Source of the DNA: Candidatus Sysuiplasma superficiale
GTDB lineage: Archaea; Thermoplasmatota; Thermoplasmata; Sysuiplasmatales; Sysuiplasmataceae
DNA length: 64,000 nucleotides
Direction of reading: 5' to 3'
Assembly (NCBI GenBank): GCA_019720975.1
Contig: JAGVSJ010000003.1
Location: 1 to 64,000, forward strand
Numbering within the stretch: the first letter of the stretch is position 1; each line of letters opens with the position of its first letter. Below, piece by piece: positions 29,468 to 39,061 of the stretch. The position numbers and the translations under genes were made by a program. A model generated the notes under the pieces. The model was given only the letters and a program-made list of their open reading frames with translations. It made no database searches and was not told the DNA's origin.

Positions 29468-30145
29468 GTGGTGAGGCGGCTCCAGTTTCCCATGTTAAAT
29501 AGTTCATTGCTCATCTTGCATGCACGGGATGAAACTGACTTGCTCTATAACGGCTATTTCGGCATACCGGATTTCATTATCGCCCTCACCGCTGTCTCAA
29601 TGTTCGCATCCACTGTAAGGAAACAGCCGGGAGATCCTACCTATTGGATACCTTTCAACTCACTGTCTCTCCTGCGCTACGCGGCAGGAGCGCTTCTCCT
29701 TGCTGTATCCCTTCTCTTCAGCCTGAGGAGGGACGAGGTTACGTACTATCTCCTTTCACTCATCGGTATGGCTGTCTTCATAGGGGGTGCCGTATTTTTC
29801 TTCGGAGCGAAATCTCCCCTCTCCAGGATAATAGCAACCGGAGGCGAGAATGGAACCGAATTGTCTCCTTCAGGCTTCTACAGATACTGCAGGCATCCAC
29901 TGTATTTCGGTCTCCTTCTATGTGCTGCTGGTCTCGCAACTGATCTTGCAAGTCCAGCCGGCATTGCTGTTGTTGCTGCTGTTGTTCTGCCTGTTTTGCT
30001 CAGGTCATCACGTTCTACCGACATATACTGGCGGTCCAAGACAGGGGATGTCTACCTGTCATACATGAATAGCGTCAACGCGCTCATCCCGTCATTCAGG
30101 AAGAGATGGAAAGGAAGCAATTCGCAAGTTGTGGAAAAGATTTAA
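29468..30145 (+). CDS. membrane methyltransferase-like protein (ICMT/PEMT family pattern)
   Basis: Several TM; GFYRYCRHPLYFGLLLCAAGLA resembles the RHPxY signature. Confidence 0.75.
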   Translation: MVRRLQFPMLNSSLLILHARDETDLLYNGYFGIPDFIIALTAVSMFASTVRKQPGDPTYWIPFNSLSLLRYAAGALLLAVSLLFSLRRDEVTYYLLSLIGMAVFIGGAVFFFGAKSPLSRIIATGGENGTELSPSGFYRYCRHPLYFGLLLCAAGLATDLASPAGIAVVAAVVLPVLLRSSRSTDIYWRSKTGDVYLSYMNSVNALIPSFRKRWKGSNSQVVEKI

Positions 30146-30172
30146 TCTCTGCCACAGGCTCTCTTCGGGCAC

Positions 30173-31099
30173 ATGATGAGATCATATTCGGCCCCGGCAA
30201 AGGTGATATTGTTCGGTGAGCACGCTGTAGTCTTTGGCGAGCCGGCGATATCTGCTGCAATCGATCTCAGGAGCAGGGTCACTGTAAGAGATTCTGCCGA
30301 AAATCTTCTGAACGGAATGCCACTCAGGAGGGACAGCAGCCCTTATGCTTTTCATGCACTCGAGCTGACAGAATCCAGCCCGATGGAGATAACTGTCGAA
30401 TCTGCGATCCCCGCCGGTGGCGGTCTCGGCTCCTCTGCTGCCTTCTCTGTTTCGCTTGTGGCTTCACTGCTTGGGAACGGCAGCCCGGGCAGGGTGGCTG
30501 AACTCGCATTCAACGTCGAGCTCAGATCACAGGGCAGGGCAAGTCCGATAGATACTTCCACCGCAGTCCATGGTCAGGGAATTTTTGTAAGCAGGGAAAC
30601 TGTTGCCAACGAGCTATGGCAGATATCCGGTCCATCGGGCATCTGGCACATTGGAGATCTCAGGATAGGAAGGATGAACATTGTCATCGGCTATTCGGGC
30701 CAGGGGGCGGCTACAGGACCGATGGTTGAAAGAGTGCGTAAGTTGTGTGAGAGATTTGAAGTCGCGCGCGAAGCTATCTCCGAAATAGGATCCATCTCTC
30801 TAGAAGCGAAAAGAGCGCTCGAGAGGAATGATATCGTAACTCTTGGAAGTCTTATGGACAGGAATCAGAAACTGCTCTCTGTGGTCGGTGTCAGCACCAG
30901 GAGGCTTGAAAAACTGATTCAAGCCGTCGCGCCATATTCATACGGGGCAAAACTTACCGGAGCAGGCGGAGGAGGGAGCATAATAGCGCTTACTGACAGA
31001 CCGGAGAAGGCTGCAGGTGCAATTTCATTGCTGGGCGGCGTGCCGTATATATGCAGGACTGGAGAGACAGGATTGAGGAGGGAGGAAGATGAAGGCTGA
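30173..31099 (+). CDS. mvk: mevalonate kinase (GHMP kinase)
   Basis: SAPAKVILFGEHAVVFGEPAISAAIDLR, PAGGGLGSSAAFSVS, SPIDTSTAVHGQGIFV, KLTGAGGGGSIIAL. Confidence 0.93.
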   Translation: MMRSYSAPAKVILFGEHAVVFGEPAISAAIDLRSRVTVRDSAENLLNGMPLRRDSSPYAFHALELTESSPMEITVESAIPAGGGLGSSAAFSVSLVASLLGNGSPGRVAELAFNVELRSQGRASPIDTSTAVHGQGIFVSRETVANELWQISGPSGIWHIGDLRIGRMNIVIGYSGQGAATGPMVERVRKLCERFEVAREAISEIGSISLEAKRALERNDIVTLGSLMDRNQKLLSVVGVSTRRLEKLIQAVAPYSYGAKLTGAGGGGSIIALTDRPEKAAGAISLLGGVPYICRTGETGLRREEDEG

Positions 31100-32327
31100 T
31101 TTGTTGATTGAGTGCGGCCAGATGGTCACACCTTCCGGAAGCGGTCCGAAGTGTGGGGAACAGATGAACGACCTGCTCGTTGTGGACGGCGCAGCAATCG
31201 CAGTCAGGGAAGGCAATGTCATAGACTTCGGAAGAAAAGGGGAAATGGAAAACAGGTACGGCGGCAAGAGGAGGGATGTCGGGGACAGCGTTGTGTGCCC
31301 GGCATTCGTGGACTGTCATTCTCACGTTGTTTTCAGCGGAAGCAGGGAGAACGAGCTTTCCAGGAAGCTCAGAGGTGCAACCTACATGGAGATACTCAGA
31401 GAGGGGGGAGGCATACTCAGCACAGTCAGAAGTTCGCGCGCGGCAGATGAAACCAGCATCCTCAGGGAGAGCATGGGCAGGGCAGCGGCTATGCTTAGAA
31501 ACGGTGTGACATGTCTGGAGGCGAAGAGCGGTTACGGGCTGAATCTCGAACAGGAGCTTAAGCTTCTCCGTGTTGCGGGCATGATGAACAGCGGTCTCCA
31601 GAGGGTGGTGCCTGTCTATCTGGGAGCGCATGCAATTCCACCGGAAAGGAGCAGGGAAGAGTACGTGGATGAAATCGTGAAGAAGCATCTTCCCGCTGTA
31701 ATTGAGGGCAGGTACTCAGGCATATGCGACATATTTGTGGAGGAAGGCGCATTCACGCCGGACGATGCTGTCCAAATTCTACTTTCAGCAAAGAAATTGG
31801 GATTTGCGATCACCGCCCATGTGGATGAGTTCAAGTGCTCCGGCGCTGCAGAAACTATATCATCTCTCGGTGCTTCGAGTCTGTCCCATCTTGCCCACAC
31901 CCCGCGCAGCAGTTTCTCGACCCTTGCGGAAAATGGAACAATAGGCATAATCCTGCCTTCCACACCACTCTTTTCTATGAGCCGCGTATTTCCGGATGCG
32001 TCAGGCATGGTCTCTGAAGGAATGGCGATTGCAGTCGGAACAGATCTAAGCCCGAATTCATGGAATGAGAGTATGATGCTTTCAGCTCTCCTTTCCGTTT
32101 ATGATTGCGGCCTTTCGCAGGAGGCTGCAATCACTGCAACCACACTCAATGCGGCGTGTGCAATAGGCGTTGCCGGGGAAAGGGGCAGCATCGAGAAGGG
32201 AAAGAGGGCAGATATCCTCTGCCTTGACATAGACAGCTACAGAAAAATGTTCTACAGACATTCCGATTCCATCATCAAACATGTGTATTCCGGAGGGATG
32301 GAAGTCTTCTCCCCATCATCTGCATGA
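31089..32327 (+). CDS. hutI: imidazolonepropionase
   Basis: VCPAFVDCHSHVVFSGSRENELSRKLRGATYMEILREGGGILSTVRSSR; ITAHVDEF; AVGTDLSPNS. Confidence 0.93.
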   Translation: MKADLLIECGQMVTPSGSGPKCGEQMNDLLVVDGAAIAVREGNVIDFGRKGEMENRYGGKRRDVGDSVVCPAFVDCHSHVVFSGSRENELSRKLRGATYMEILREGGGILSTVRSSRAADETSILRESMGRAAAMLRNGVTCLEAKSGYGLNLEQELKLLRVAGMMNSGLQRVVPVYLGAHAIPPERSREEYVDEIVKKHLPAVIEGRYSGICDIFVEEGAFTPDDAVQILLSAKKLGFAITAHVDEFKCSGAAETISSLGASSLSHLAHTPRSSFSTLAENGTIGIILPSTPLFSMSRVFPDASGMVSEGMAIAVGTDLSPNSWNESMMLSALLSVYDCGLSQEAAITATTLNAACAIGVAGERGSIEKGKRADILCLDIDSYRKMFYRHSDSIIKHVYSGGMEVFSPSSA

Positions 32328-32448
32328 GGACAGGGTGACTTTTTCACCGGATATTTTGCTGCATAATTTTATTATCATATTGCCAGGTCAGACATTCAGT
32401 TCCCCTGACGCGGTTCATTCCGCAGAGGGAATTCAACTGTTGGTGTAC

Positions 32449-35082
32449 ATGCAGCCGGGCAAAATGCTGGGAAGACTGAGTATTGATGCTCTTATACAAT
32501 CGATGACAGAGGCTGTTGTCATCACAGATAGAAAGCTCTCAGTCATCTGTTTCAACACCGCAGCATGCGATATACTCGGTCCGTTGTCAGTGGGTTCGGA
32601 ACTTGCGGTTGGATCAGGCTGGCCGGACTTGAAAGCTGATGCGATGATGCTTGTTTCTACAGGCAAGAGTTTCGAATTCGGATTCAACTCATCCGCGGGT
32701 GCCTGCACTGCAACTCTGATGCCTGTTGCATCTGCAGACGGCAATGATTTCATCTACTGTACGTTCAGGAGAGTCGGAAACGATGATGAGTGTATTGGCT
32801 CAAATGCAAGTGCAGTGGAGGCCATACCTTTCCCGGCATTCATAATCGACTCAGGTTGCAAGGTGGTTTATGCCAACCAGGAGGCCAGGAGGACATTTGA
32901 AGAAACGGGCTCTGTCTGTTCCCCCGGAACCTCCGTCATTGATATGTTTGACAGGTCAGGCGGGCTGGCGTTTCTTGAGATGTTCAGGCGATGCGCAGAT
33001 GGAACGGGAGCACAATCCGGTATATTCGCCTTTTCCGGAACGAAACCGGATCAGCATATGCAGGAATTCAGGGTGGACATATCCAGTTACATGAGCTCCG
33101 GCGGAAAAAGGTATTATCTTGCAGTCGCAAGTAGGCACTGGCAAATACGGCGTCCTGCCGTTATCCCGGCTCATTTCCCGGACGACGGCAAGAAACAGAT
33201 GCAGAAACTGATGGCTGAACTCGAGGAAGCTGCAGACATGGACAGTTATTTCAGCCTTCTATCGGAAAGAATTGCCAGATCATTCAACACGGGCACAGTG
33301 CTTGTGTTTGAACTCGCCGATGGCCATGTGTCGGAGATTGCCGAGGTTTCGTGCCCTCCGGACATTTCAAGGCACCTTCTCGCTCCCGGCAATGACTTTT
33401 CATTCGAGATAGCACTCATGGAACGCGGCGAATTCACCGAGGTGGGTCCGTCGAGTCCCTTTCACGCTGCAATGCAGAACATCTATAAGGGTTATCACAC
33501 GCTGATGTCATTTCCGATGATGAGCGGCGGCAGGCCGATCGGCGGTATATTTCTTCTCAATTCGTCATCCGAAAAATATGCCGAAGGAACAGTATCGGCA
33601 GTCAGCGCGCTTGCGCAGACTGCCGCGTCCAGGCTGGTTCTTTTCAGGATGATGCGCAATCTCAGAGTGGAGGCCAGACTTCATTCGGAGGCGCTCGAAA
33701 TGCTGAGGAGGCTCCGTCTTTCTTCAAAAGCCTCAGGCCTGTACCAGTCGCTCTCCACAGAGTTGCGAGCATTCCTCAGGGGAACGGCCTCATTCACATT
33801 CGTCAGGATCGGGCGGAAGGAACGTTTCGTGCTCGCATCCTCGGATCCGCCTGTTCGGACGGACCGGAATATTCCCCGTGTCCTGGATGGTGCACGTTTG
33901 TTTTCCCCTGCCGGTGGCGTGCAGCTGCTTCCCGGCGGGGAAGGACTTCCAGTGTCGCTGCCGGGCGGGCGTTCACCTTCGGATACAGTCATAATTCCGT
34001 TCAGTTCGAAATATGTCTCAGGTTTCACAGCTGTTCTTTCAGAGAGGACTGTCAATCCGTCAGCTCCGGAACTTTTTGTGCTAGGCAAATTGCTTCACCA
34101 TATAAACCACATAGTCGGTCTGGTGACAGCGATCGACAGGTACGAAGCCAACCTCTTCAGATCCAGGCTGCTAAATGTCGCATTCGAAACGTTCGCAACC
34201 GGACTGGACGGCGACAGGAAGCTTTCCGAGTTCGTCCGCTATCTTTCCGACGCGCTAAGGCCTATTTCAGTTGCCGTCTTTTCAGTAGCCGGCGGGAAAG
34301 CATTGACGGAGCAATCATATCTTCCAAGGGCAAAGGATTTGCCCTTCGCCTCATCTGTGATGGAGAAGCTTCAGTCGGCCATCGTGTCGAGCGCAACTCA
34401 GAGGAAGGTCAGCCTGCACGAAATAGCCGGCACCCCCGGAACGTCTTCATCCGCCCTGCCTCAGGATGTGCTTCTGGTACCCGTCGGGAGGTGCAGGCAG
34501 AAGGAATTTGTGATAGCTCTTGCGCCAAGGCCAGAGGAGCAGTTTGACGATGACGGCATCGAGTTTGCCTCGTTTGTGGCAAGTATAGCTGCAACATCTG
34601 ATCAGCGCAATCTGGAAATGATAAAACTGTCGGAGTCAGAGTCTTTCTACAGATCCCTGTTTGAAATCGCCTCCGGCCTTCTTTCCCACTGTTCCGACGG
34701 AACGGGTTTCGGCGCATTCAGGCAGCTGCTTTCCAGGCATGTCGGATATGATGGCATCCAGCTTCTTGAGGAAAGGGAAGATGGATTTGCCAGGAGGATA
34801 CCGGCTGACGGCGACACTGCAAACACATCACTTATACCTGTATCGGAACTTCCTGATGAAAGGACCTCATGCGGAGAGGATCCCGCCCTGGTAACTGGCG
34901 TCAGGCTTCCCGCACTCTTCGGACAGCAGTCAGGCTCTGCGCTCATTTCCAGGGAGGAGGCGGGAAACGGCGCACGTCTCGTCTGTATACTCTGGAGGCG
35001 CTTCCCCTGGACATTTACGGAGCAGGAAAGGAGGCTTTTCGGTTCGGCATTCAGAACGTACGCTGGCGCTTCCGGGAGATGA
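32449..35082 (+). CDS. PAS/GAF-type multidomain sensor-like protein
   Basis: N-terminal PAS-like segments (MTEAVVITDRKLSVICFNTAACDILG; FIIDSGCKVVYANQEARRTFEETG) then GAF-like repeats. Start moved downstream of the hutI stop. Confidence 0.7.
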   Translation: MQPGKMLGRLSIDALIQSMTEAVVITDRKLSVICFNTAACDILGPLSVGSELAVGSGWPDLKADAMMLVSTGKSFEFGFNSSAGACTATLMPVASADGNDFIYCTFRRVGNDDECIGSNASAVEAIPFPAFIIDSGCKVVYANQEARRTFEETGSVCSPGTSVIDMFDRSGGLAFLEMFRRCADGTGAQSGIFAFSGTKPDQHMQEFRVDISSYMSSGGKRYYLAVASRHWQIRRPAVIPAHFPDDGKKQMQKLMAELEEAADMDSYFSLLSERIARSFNTGTVLVFELADGHVSEIAEVSCPPDISRHLLAPGNDFSFEIALMERGEFTEVGPSSPFHAAMQNIYKGYHTLMSFPMMSGGRPIGGIFLLNSSSEKYAEGTVSAVSALAQTAASRLVLFRMMRNLRVEARLHSEALEMLRRLRLSSKASGLYQSLSTELRAFLRGTASFTFVRIGRKERFVLASSDPPVRTDRNIPRVLDGARLFSPAGGVQLLPGGEGLPVSLPGGRSPSDTVIIPFSSKYVSGFTAVLSERTVNPSAPELFVLGKLLHHINHIVGLVTAIDRYEANLFRSRLLNVAFETFATGLDGDRKLSEFVRYLSDALRPISVAVFSVAGGKALTEQSYLPRAKDLPFASSVMEKLQSAIVSSATQRKVSLHEIAGTPGTSSSALPQDVLLVPVGRCRQKEFVIALAPRPEEQFDDDGIEFASFVASIAATSDQRNLEMIKLSESESFYRSLFEIASGLLSHCSDGTGFGAFRQLLSRHVGYDGIQLLEEREDGFARRIPADGDTANTSLIPVSELPDERTSCGEDPALVTGVRLPALFGQQSGSALISREEAGNGARLVCILWRRFPWTFTEQERRLFGSAFRTYAGASGR

Positions 35083-35095
35083 GTGTGTTCGGCGG

Positions 35096-36310
35096 TTATA
35101 TCAGATCTTCGAATTCAGCAACAAGTTCAGGGTACTTCATTCTCACAGCTGTCAGTATCTCCTTCGTCGACAGGTTCTCCATCGGGACGGAAGAGAGGGC
35201 ATCTATCAGCTTGTCCAGTGTCTCATCATCAAGCGTGATCAGTTTCTCCTTTGCCATGTAGTCCCTGTACAGCTTCTCTTCAAGAAGCCCTCTCCATCCC
35301 TCCTCATAGCGCTGCAGATACTCCGACGAAACATCACCTGCAGCCACGGCCTCGGCTGCAACCCTTCCGCAAACGCTCCCCGCTATGACACCGTTGCTTA
35401 TACCTCCACCGGTAAGCGGGTCGATCATCCTTGCCGCGTCACCGACAAGCATAACCCCGTCTGCAACAACGCTGTCGAGCGGGGCGCTTACGGAAACACC
35501 TCCACTTACCGTTTCAAGTATGTCAGCATTCCTGAAACGGCTGTCTCTCTCAATGAATGCATCAAGATAGTCCTTTGCCTCGCTGGGTCCCCTGATGCGT
35601 GAAAGCAGAAGGCCAATGCCAACATTTGCGACATGGTCACTCTTGGGGAAAATCCAGACGTATCCCCCCGGAGCCACGGAGCCTATGTAGAAGTCAGTGA
35701 ACCTCCTGTCAAGATCCAGGCCAGTCATCCTGTACTGAAGATTTGAGGTGGTATCCCTCGTCTTCAGGTTTGTGTTTATGCCGGCCCATCTTGCCACTTG
35801 CGATTCAAAGCCGTCCGCACCTATGACCAGTTTTGAACGTATATCATGGTATTCCCCCATCCGCCTCACTGTTACACCGGATATCGCGCCGTCATCACGC
35901 AGCAGTGCAGTGACGGACGTCTTTGTCGATATCTCAGCGCCGGCTCTTGCAGCAAGCGTAGCCAGATGCTTGTCGAATGCATCCCTCTCTATGACGGCCC
36001 CGACCTCATCTCCCGCATTCTTTGCGTCGATGAGCAGGTGCTTCCCGGAAGGTCCGAAGATCCTTGCACCTGTTACCTGATTCACGAACCAGCTTGGATC
36101 AGGCTTTATGTCGACGTGCCTGAATATCTCCATGGAAACGCCCTCACCGCACCGGACCGGCGAGCCTATCTCCTGTCTCTTTTCAATGAGCAGGACATCG
36201 GCACCGTGCATGGCTGCGTACCGGGCAGCAGTGCTTCCTGCAGGTCCGGCACCGACAACAATCACGTCGTATTCATCTCTGAAGAACATGCGCACACCGG
36301 CAGGCAGCAA
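35096..36310 (-). CDS. geranylgeranyl reductase family flavoprotein (archaeal lipid saturation)
   Basis: YDVIVVGAGPAGSTAARYAA, GCGEG-like RCGEGVSMEI, MLVGDAARMIDPLTGGGISNGVIAG. Confidence 0.94.
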   Translation of the reverse strand: MLPAGVRMFFRDEYDVIVVGAGPAGSTAARYAAMHGADVLLIEKRQEIGSPVRCGEGVSMEIFRHVDIKPDPSWFVNQVTGARIFGPSGKHLLIDAKNAGDEVGAVIERDAFDKHLATLAARAGAEISTKTSVTALLRDDGAISGVTVRRMGEYHDIRSKLVIGADGFESQVARWAGINTNLKTRDTTSNLQYRMTGLDLDRRFTDFYIGSVAPGGYVWIFPKSDHVANVGIGLLLSRIRGPSEAKDYLDAFIERDSRFRNADILETVSGGVSVSAPLDSVVADGVMLVGDAARMIDPLTGGGISNGVIAGSVCGRVAAEAVAAGDVSSEYLQRYEEGWRGLLEEKLYRDYMAKEKLITLDDETLDKLIDALSSVPMENLSTKEILTAVRMKYPELVAEFEDLI

Positions 36311-36365
36311 TCATGTGTCTGAAGCACTTAATCTTTTCAGCACAGTCATCTGCAATCCGTCAGGT

Positions 36366-36560
36366 TCAGGCAGGTATCTTGATTCCCCTTGTCCTGATGA
36401 GGGAGAGAGCACCCACTGGGCACGCCCTGACGCAAAGACCGCAGTCAGTGCAGTCGTCATTAAAATCAAGTATGACCTCGTTCAGGTAAATTGCGTTTGC
36501 CGGACACGCTCCGACACAGGCACCGCAATGCATGCATTTGTCATCGTTCAGTTCTATCAA
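36366..36560 (-). CDS. 2x[4Fe-4S] ferredoxin
   Basis: CMHCGACVGACPANAI and CTDCGLCVRACPVGAL. Confidence 0.97.
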   Translation of the reverse strand: MIELNDDKCMHCGACVGACPANAIYLNEVILDFNDDCTDCGLCVRACPVGALSLIRTRGIKIPA

Positions 36561-36695
36561 TGCAATACCTCAGCCGACATTATTCGCTCAAGTATTAAAC
36601 ACTGATCATCCGGCCTTCTGAAGAATCAATGGGTTCCTCTGCTCACTGTTTCATAATCCAGCCATCACTGAACCGCTGAATAAGTTTAAATCACC

Positions 36696-36714
36696 TGTAG
36701 CCATTGGTGCTACA
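36696..36714. promoter_or_regulatory. perfect palindrome, candidate operator for the TrmB-type regulator
   Basis: TGTAGC-CATTGGT-GCTACA between a TTTAAAT box (about 36684) and the ATG at 36720. Confidence 0.6.
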
Positions 36715-36719
36715 AACAT

Positions 36720-37493
36720 ATGAATCTTATAAAACTGCTTGGCGAAAATCTCGATGAGCTCAGGAAGGAATATGAAAGCGTGATTGCTGTTCTCAGAAAC
36801 TGTGGGCTGTCCGAATACGAGGCACGTTCGTACATGGCTCTTGTTGTGCTGAATTTCGGTACTCCGCAGAGGGTGGCAGAAGTGGCCCAGATACCTCGCA
36901 CCTCTGCCTACAAGGCGCTCACGCTTCTTGAGAGCAAGGGATATGCCACCTCCACCCAGGGAAAACCCCGCGTCTTCCAGCCGGAGGATCCGCTCTCCAA
37001 AGGGGATGAGGTCGCAGAACAGATCAGGGAGGCGTTCAGGAAACTGTCGCTTGTCAGCGGCATGCTCAGCGAGAAGGGTGTCCCGCAGCTTATCTATACA
37101 ATAGTGGGGCAGGAAAAGGTGATGGAGAAAATAGCTGAACTGATCGATTCATCAACAACAAGGTTCATAATATCGACACCAGCGATAAGGGAAATACGAA
37201 AGAGGATAGGGAAGAAATTCTCTGATGCGAAGAAGAGAGGCGTCCTCATAACAGTGATCACAGCCCCTTCCGTGAAACTGCCCGATCACACGGATAGTTA
37301 CCGTGTCACAGAACTGCTTGCGACTGACATTGTAAGTGATGGGAAGAAGGCCCTGATAGCTGCGCCTGATCTCAATGCATGCGGTTTCACTGACAACGAG
37401 TCATTGGCAGAGCACCTTGAATCCTTTCTCAGGATGCTGACGACAAAACTTGCGATACGTCCGCCTGCATCGGATGCAGAGCAGTCAGCCTGA
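36720..37493 (+). CDS. TrmB-family transcriptional regulator
   Basis: CGLSEYEARSYMALVVLNFGTPQRVAEVAQIPRTSAYKALTLLESKGYA winged helix; PLD-like C-terminal domain. Confidence 0.92.
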   Translation: MNLIKLLGENLDELRKEYESVIAVLRNCGLSEYEARSYMALVVLNFGTPQRVAEVAQIPRTSAYKALTLLESKGYATSTQGKPRVFQPEDPLSKGDEVAEQIREAFRKLSLVSGMLSEKGVPQLIYTIVGQEKVMEKIAELIDSSTTRFIISTPAIREIRKRIGKKFSDAKKRGVLITVITAPSVKLPDHTDSYRVTELLATDIVSDGKKALIAAPDLNACGFTDNESLAEHLESFLRMLTTKLAIRPPASDAEQSA

Positions 37494-39059
37494 ATTCTTC
37501 ATGGACCTGACGATCCTTGTCATTTTCCTTTCCCTCTTCCGGCTCGCACGGAAATAGGCCTCATCCCTGGTGCCCGAGGCAACAAGTATCACAACCCTGC
37601 CAAAGGAGCTTCTTCCAGTTCTTCCCTTCCTCTGTATGTACCTTATCTCGCTCGGAATCGGTTCGTAGAAGACAACAAGATCAACATCCGGCACGTCTAT
37701 TCCCTCTTCGCCTATGCTGCTCGCGAGAAGCACGCTGAATTTGCCCGCAGCGAAATCTGTTATTGTCTTCTTCTGTTCCTTCTGGCTCATTCCCCTTTCG
37801 CTTCCCCGATCAGACTGCCCGATGAATTTTGCAAACCTTATCCCCTTTTCAGAGAGATGCGCGGATATGCTCTCTATCGTGTCCCGGTACTGTGTGAAGA
37901 CCATTATCAGGCTGTCAGGTTTAAGCTCCAGCTGTTCAGATATCACATCGTTCAGCGCCTCAATCTTCGGGTGTGAAATACCGCTCTGTTCGCTCAACAT
38001 CTCCAGAACAGCCTTTGTCCTCTTATCATTCAGAAATCCGCGTTCGACCCTGCTCAGCTTTTCGGAGGATGACATTCTCTCAAGGTACAGTTTGAGCGGC
38101 ACTATGCCCTGCGTCTCCAGCAATTCAGAACAGTGGTAAGCGTGCATTGCGACAACGCTGTTGTGCATTGCGCCGAAGAGATAGCCGCTCTTCTTTTTCC
38201 TGCCCATTATTGCCGCTCTCACTGATAGAAGATCCTTCCTCGAGACAAGGTTCGCCTTCTTGTATCTGAGGAAGCCCATCTTCTGCAGTTTCACTATCTT
38301 CTCATGCAGAAGATCATCTATTGGCCCGAGAAGGGCGTTCATCTCCTCGCTTAGCTCCACCCTGACAACCTCCTCCTTCACGCTCTTGACGTAATCTTCC
38401 ACGTCGATGTCGAGCCTTTCCCTTATCTCGACTCTCTCTATGCTCAGCGCCGCCAGAATGTCCTCAATCTTGCTCCTCTTCGAACCTGGTGAAGCTGTCA
38501 GTCCGAGTATCCTTGCACCGCTTTCATGGCAGGCCTTCGCAACGTTGACATACGAATAGTTGCCCACAGCCCTATGCGCTTCATCAAAGATGCAGAGCGC
38601 CACGCCGGACAGATCGTAGATACCCTCCCTGAGATCATTCTCAACTGACTGTGGCGTGGAAAAGATTACTGTCTTCGACTCCCAGAGCCTCTTCCTCTCA
38701 TCCGAACTTACGGATCCTGTGAAGAGAGCGAACGATTTCAGCACGAATTTTCTGCTGAATGTTTCGAGATGCTGCATGACCAGCGGTCTCGTAGGTGCAA
38801 GGAAGAGCACCTTCTTCCCTCCCAGCCTTAGCATTTCGGCTGCGGCTATCAGTGCAATCAGCGTCTTCCCCAGACCCGTGGGTATCACGACCAGCAGGTT
38901 ACTGTCCACAGCGGCCTTTGCGAGTTCGACCTGGAATTCCCTGTATTCAACTTCCCTTGGCTCTATGTAGGGATGAGAGAGGAATCCTTCCGCCTCCTCA
39001 ATACCTCTGCTCCTGTCTATCTCAGTAAAGTCAAAAAGTGTGGACTGCCCCTTCTGCAC
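37485..39059 (-). CDS. Hef/FANCM-type SF2 DNA helicase, no nuclease domain
   Basis: VVIPTGLGKTLIALI, FLAPTRPLVMQHLETF, FDEAHRAVGNYSYV, QRKGRTGRSSFGRV; ends shortly after motif VI. Confidence 0.92.
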   Translation of the reverse strand: MQKGQSTLFDFTEIDRSRGIEEAEGFLSHPYIEPREVEYREFQVELAKAAVDSNLLVVIPTGLGKTLIALIAAAEMLRLGGKKVLFLAPTRPLVMQHLETFSRKFVLKSFALFTGSVSSDERKRLWESKTVIFSTPQSVENDLREGIYDLSGVALCIFDEAHRAVGNYSYVNVAKACHESGARILGLTASPGSKRSKIEDILAALSIERVEIRERLDIDVEDYVKSVKEEVVRVELSEEMNALLGPIDDLLHEKIVKLQKMGFLRYKKANLVSRKDLLSVRAAIMGRKKKSGYLFGAMHNSVVAMHAYHCSELLETQGIVPLKLYLERMSSSEKLSRVERGFLNDKRTKAVLEMLSEQSGISHPKIEALNDVISEQLELKPDSLIMVFTQYRDTIESISAHLSEKGIRFAKFIGQSDRGSERGMSQKEQKKTITDFAAGKFSVLLASSIGEEGIDVPDVDLVVFYEPIPSEIRYIQRKGRTGRSSFGRVVILVASGTRDEAYFRASRKRERKMTRIVRSMKNSG

Positions 39060-39061
39060 GC

